Of a DNA stretch of 64,000 nt, positions 62,012-64,000 are shown one piece after another; positions within the stretch are counted from its first letter, which is position 1, and the number at the start of each line of letters is the position of its first letter. Position numbers and translations under genes: made by a program. This DNA is from Pontibaca salina (GTDB lineage: Bacteria; Pseudomonadota; Alphaproteobacteria; Rhodobacterales; Rhodobacteraceae), in contig NZ_JAEIJD010000002.1 in assembly GCF_016307205.1 (NCBI RefSeq), positions 124,001-188,000 on the forward strand. Reading direction: 5' to 3'. Under the pieces are notes generated by a model that saw nothing but the letters and a program-made list of their open reading frames with translations, had not been told where the DNA came from and ran no database searches.

Positions 62012-63358
62012 ATGGCACATGTCGCATCCAGCACAACAGAAACCGACAGGGATGGCGGGGGACACAGCAACGCCGCCCTTCTGGCCCGTCGCGCGGCGGC
62101 GGTGCCACGCGGTCTTGCCTCGGCCACTCCGGTTTTCGCCGATCGTGCCGAGAATGCGGAATTGTGGGATGTGGAGGGCAACCGTTACATCGATTTTGTG
62201 GGTGGGATTGCGGTGCTGAACACCGGTCATCGTCATCCGAATGTCGTTGCCGCCGCCAAGGCGCAAGAGGATCATTATACCCATACCAGCTTTCAAGTCG
62301 TGCAATACGAACCCTATGTCGCGTTGGCCGAACGCTTGAATGCGCTGGCACCAGGAGACCAGCCAAAAAAGACGCTGCTGGTGACCACAGGCGCAGAAGC
62401 GGTGGAAAACGCGGTCAAGATTGCGCGTGCGGCGACCGGACGGCCGGGTATCATCGCCTTTGGCGGAGCCTATCACGGGCGCACGCTGATGACGCTGGGC
62501 CTGACCGGCAAGGTCTCGCCCTATAAAAAAGATGTCGGCCCGTTTCCCGCTGCCATCTATCGCGCGCCGTTCCCCTCAAAGCGCGACGGGATCAGCGTTG
62601 CCGATGCGCTGACTGGACTGCAAAACCTGCTGCTGACCGATGCCCAGCCCGAACATGTGGCGGCGATTATCATCGAGCCGGTGCTGGGCGAGGGTGGCTA
62701 TCTGCCGGTGCCCTTCGAGATGCTGCAAGAATTGCGCCAACTCTGCGATGCGCATGGCATCCTGTTGATCGCGGATGAAATTCAGACCGGGTTCGGGCGA
62801 ACCGGCAAATGGTTTGCAATTGAACATTCCGGCGTCGTACCGGATCTTGTCACTGTCGCCAAAAGCATGGCGGGGGGCTATCCGCTTGCCGGTGTGATCG
62901 GGCGCGCCGATATTATGGATCGGCTGGAACCGGGGGGACTGGGGGGCACCTATGGCGGCAATCCGGTGGCCTGCGCCGCCGCCCTTGCCGCCATCGACGC
63001 AATCGAATCGGAAGGGCTGCTGGCGCGCTCAACGGCGCTGGGCGCATATCTTCACGAGCGTTTTTCCGATATTGCCGCGCGGGTCGCCCCCGACCATATC
63101 TGGGACATCCGCGGCCTCGGCGCGATGGTCGCGGTCGAGTTCGTGACCGATATGGATAGTGCTGAACCGGATGCGTCGCTGACCCGTGCGATCTGCGCCC
63201 ATGCGTTGCAGCGCGGGTTGATCCTGCTGACCTGTGGCATGTATGGCAATGTAATCCGCGTGATGGTGCCGCTGACCGCTTCGGATGCGATCATCGACGA
63301 GGGGTTGGCCAGTTTCGAAGCTGCATTGACTGACGCAATCGCTGAATTGTCGGGTTGA
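62012..63358 (+). CDS. gabT: 4-aminobutyrate--2-oxoglutarate aminotransferase type
   Basis: A 448-residue class III aminotransferase. [20 protein letters not shown] (about 120-139) binds the PLP phosphate. [20 protein letters not shown] follows, [20 protein letters not shown] carries the PLP Asp, and [18 protein letters not shown] carries the Schiff-base Lys. The region [16 protein letters not shown] is typical of GabT. The start is uncertain: ATG 62012 (GGGAATCATCCAG upstream), 61994 or 61970. In this window GABA could come from the PuuA/PuuB polyamine route. Close relatives use other omega-amino acids. Confidence 0.88.
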   Translation: MAHVASSTTETDRDGGGHSNAALLARRAAAVPRGLASATPVFADRAENAELWDVEGNRYIDFVGGIAVLNTGHRHPNVVAAAKAQEDHYTHTSFQVVQYEPYVALAERLNALAPGDQPKKTLLVTTGAEAVENAVKIARAATGRPGIIAFGGAYHGRTLMTLGLTGKVSPYKKDVGPFPAAIYRAPFPSKRDGISVADALTGLQNLLLTDAQPEHVAAIIIEPVLGEGGYLPVPFEMLQELRQLCDAHGILLIADEIQTGFGRTGKWFAIEHSGVVPDLVTVAKSMAGGYPLAGVIGRADIMDRLEPGGLGGTYGGNPVACAAALAAIDAIESEGLLARSTALGAYLHERFSDIAARVAPDHIWDIRGLGAMVAVEFVTDMDSAEPDASLTRAICAHALQRGLILLTCGMYGNVIRVMVPLTASDAIIDEGLASFEAALTDAIAELSG

Positions 63359-63401
63359 AGCCTCTGATCCCGCGCCCGTATTGACCTGCGCAGTGATAAG
63401 T

Positions 63402-63428
63402 CGCAGACGATCCTCTATGCAGTCTGCG
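63402..63428 (+). other. hairpin just before the aspartate dehydrogenase ribosome site
   Basis: CGCAGAC (63402-63408) and GTCTGCG (63422-63428) form a 7-bp stem ending about five bases before AAAGGAGG. It may affect translation or partly terminate gabT; no U-run is present. Confidence 0.35.
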
Positions 63429-63443
63429 GTTAAAGGAGGCGGT

Positions 63444-64000
63444 ATGACTTTGAATCATCTGTGTATAATCGGTGCCGGCAGTATCGCGGCGGAATTGCTC
63501 GACACATTGGCACATGTGCTTGAGGCGCCGCTGGAACGACTGATTGTCCTGCAGCGCGCAGGCAAGACCACCTTGCCCGAGGATATGGCACAGGCGGCAT
63601 CGCGCTGTGCCATAACTGTGCAGGCCAGCGACAACCTGGCAGACGTGATCGCCGCGCGTCCGGATCTGGCGATCGAGTGTGCCGGACATGGTGCGGTCCA
63701 CGCCTATGGTGAGCAACTTTTGGAGAACGGGATCGAAACGGTCATCGCGTCGACCGGCGTCTTGGCCGACGACGCGTGGCATGATCGTCTGCGCCGGGCG
63801 GCGCAAGCCGGTCAAACGCGGTTGGTGCTGCCAGCGGGGGCCGTGGGCGGCATGGATATTCTGGCGGCACTGCAAAACGGCACTTTGGACACCGTCGCCT
63901 ACACCTCGCGCAAACCACCCCATGCATGGCGTGGCTCGCCCGCCGAAGCGGCTGTGGATCTGGACAGCCTGACTGGCGAAACCGTGTTTTTTGAAGGCAG
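63444..64000 (+). CDS. aspartate dehydrogenase (partial, C-terminus missing)
   Basis: The first 185 codons of an L-aspartate dehydrogenase (NadX/AspDH family), cut by the window end. The NAD(P) site is HLCIIGAGSIAAELLDTLAH (about residues 5-24), with RPDLAIECAGHGAVHAYGEQ (near 72-91). The LVLPAGAVGGMDILAALQNG and YTSRKPPHAWRGSPAE stretches are family hallmarks. It would interconvert aspartate and oxaloacetate/iminoaspartate. TAAAGGAGGCGGT precedes the ATG. It follows gabT by 85 bases and may share its transcript. Confidence 0.88.
   Translation, partial: MTLNHLCIIGAGSIAAELLDTLAHVLEAPLERLIVLQRAGKTTLPEDMAQAASRCAITVQASDNLADVIAARPDLAIECAGHGAVHAYGEQLLENGIETVIASTGVLADDAWHDRLRRAAQAGQTRLVLPAGAVGGMDILAALQNGTLDTVAYTSRKPPHAWRGSPAEAAVDLDSLTGETVFFEG

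Overview
The window is ordinary chromosomal DNA of a GC-rich alphaproteobacterium. Gene content and gene order point to the Rhodobacterales, most likely the Roseobacter group. Supporting clues are lysC followed by ptsP, a ctaC-ctaB-(small ORF)-ctaG-ctaE oxidase cluster, a GT14/DUF5928 glycosyltransferase, a prkA-yeaH-spoVR operon, a PuuA/PuuB pair, and candidate CtrA and FnrL boxes. This placement is inferred from gene content; no rRNA gene is present. I see no phage, insertion sequence, integron or CRISPR array.

Layout. 0-2 kb: the end of a Fe-S assembly locus (sufT, partial sufA) with a two-gene SatD-like/DUF3307 module between them. 2.2-8.2 kb: tgt, lon, dapF and mtaB. 8.3-16.3 kb: a flagellar block made of two divergent operons, fliF-fliH-fliN-fliP to the left and fliL-(membrane ORF)-motE-motA-(763-aa secreted protein) to the right, with a CtrA-like box between them. 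16.5-19.2 kb: puuA-puuB polyamine catabolism. 19.3-21.4 kb: fbaB and pgk. 21.6-24.6 kb: two overlapping cyclophilins, then a bactofilin/M23 peptidase pair. 25-29.2 kb: nfeD-stomatin, an acetyltransferase, tRNA-Leu(CAA), DedA and DsbB. 29.4-34.2 kb: prkA-yeaH-spoVR. 34.2-36.8 kb: a sulfotransferase divergent from a GT14 glycosyltransferase. 36.8-39.5 kb: dprA and tldD. 39.7-43.9 kb: aa3 cytochrome oxidase subunits and assembly factors. 43.9-49.1 kb: thrC, an M16 peptidase, an acetyltransferase, an FAD-linked dehydrogenase and a small membrane protein. 49.2-54.3 kb: mtnP, a SulP transporter, GNAT, EcsC, Nudix and DUF1178 proteins. 54.4-60 kb: lysC, ptsP, a divergent GAPDH and cytochrome c2. 60-64 kb: a CbiX-domain protein, DUF4202, a possible gene remnant, a GabT-type aminotransferase and a partial aspartate dehydrogenase.

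Systems. The oxidase cluster encodes subunits II and III plus the heme-O synthase, Cox11 and SURF1 factors needed to build the enzyme; subunit I is not in the window. A cytochrome c2 gene that could feed such an oxidase lies 16 kb away. The flagellar block supplies the MS ring, part of the export gate and C-ring, FliL and a stator protein, plus two uncharacterised partners. The least described parts are the SatD/DUF3307 module with an operator over its own promoter, the 763-aa flagellar-locus protein beside motE/motA, the GT14/sulfotransferase pair, a DapF lacking one canonical catalytic cysteine, and paired FNR-type boxes between tldD and ctaC.
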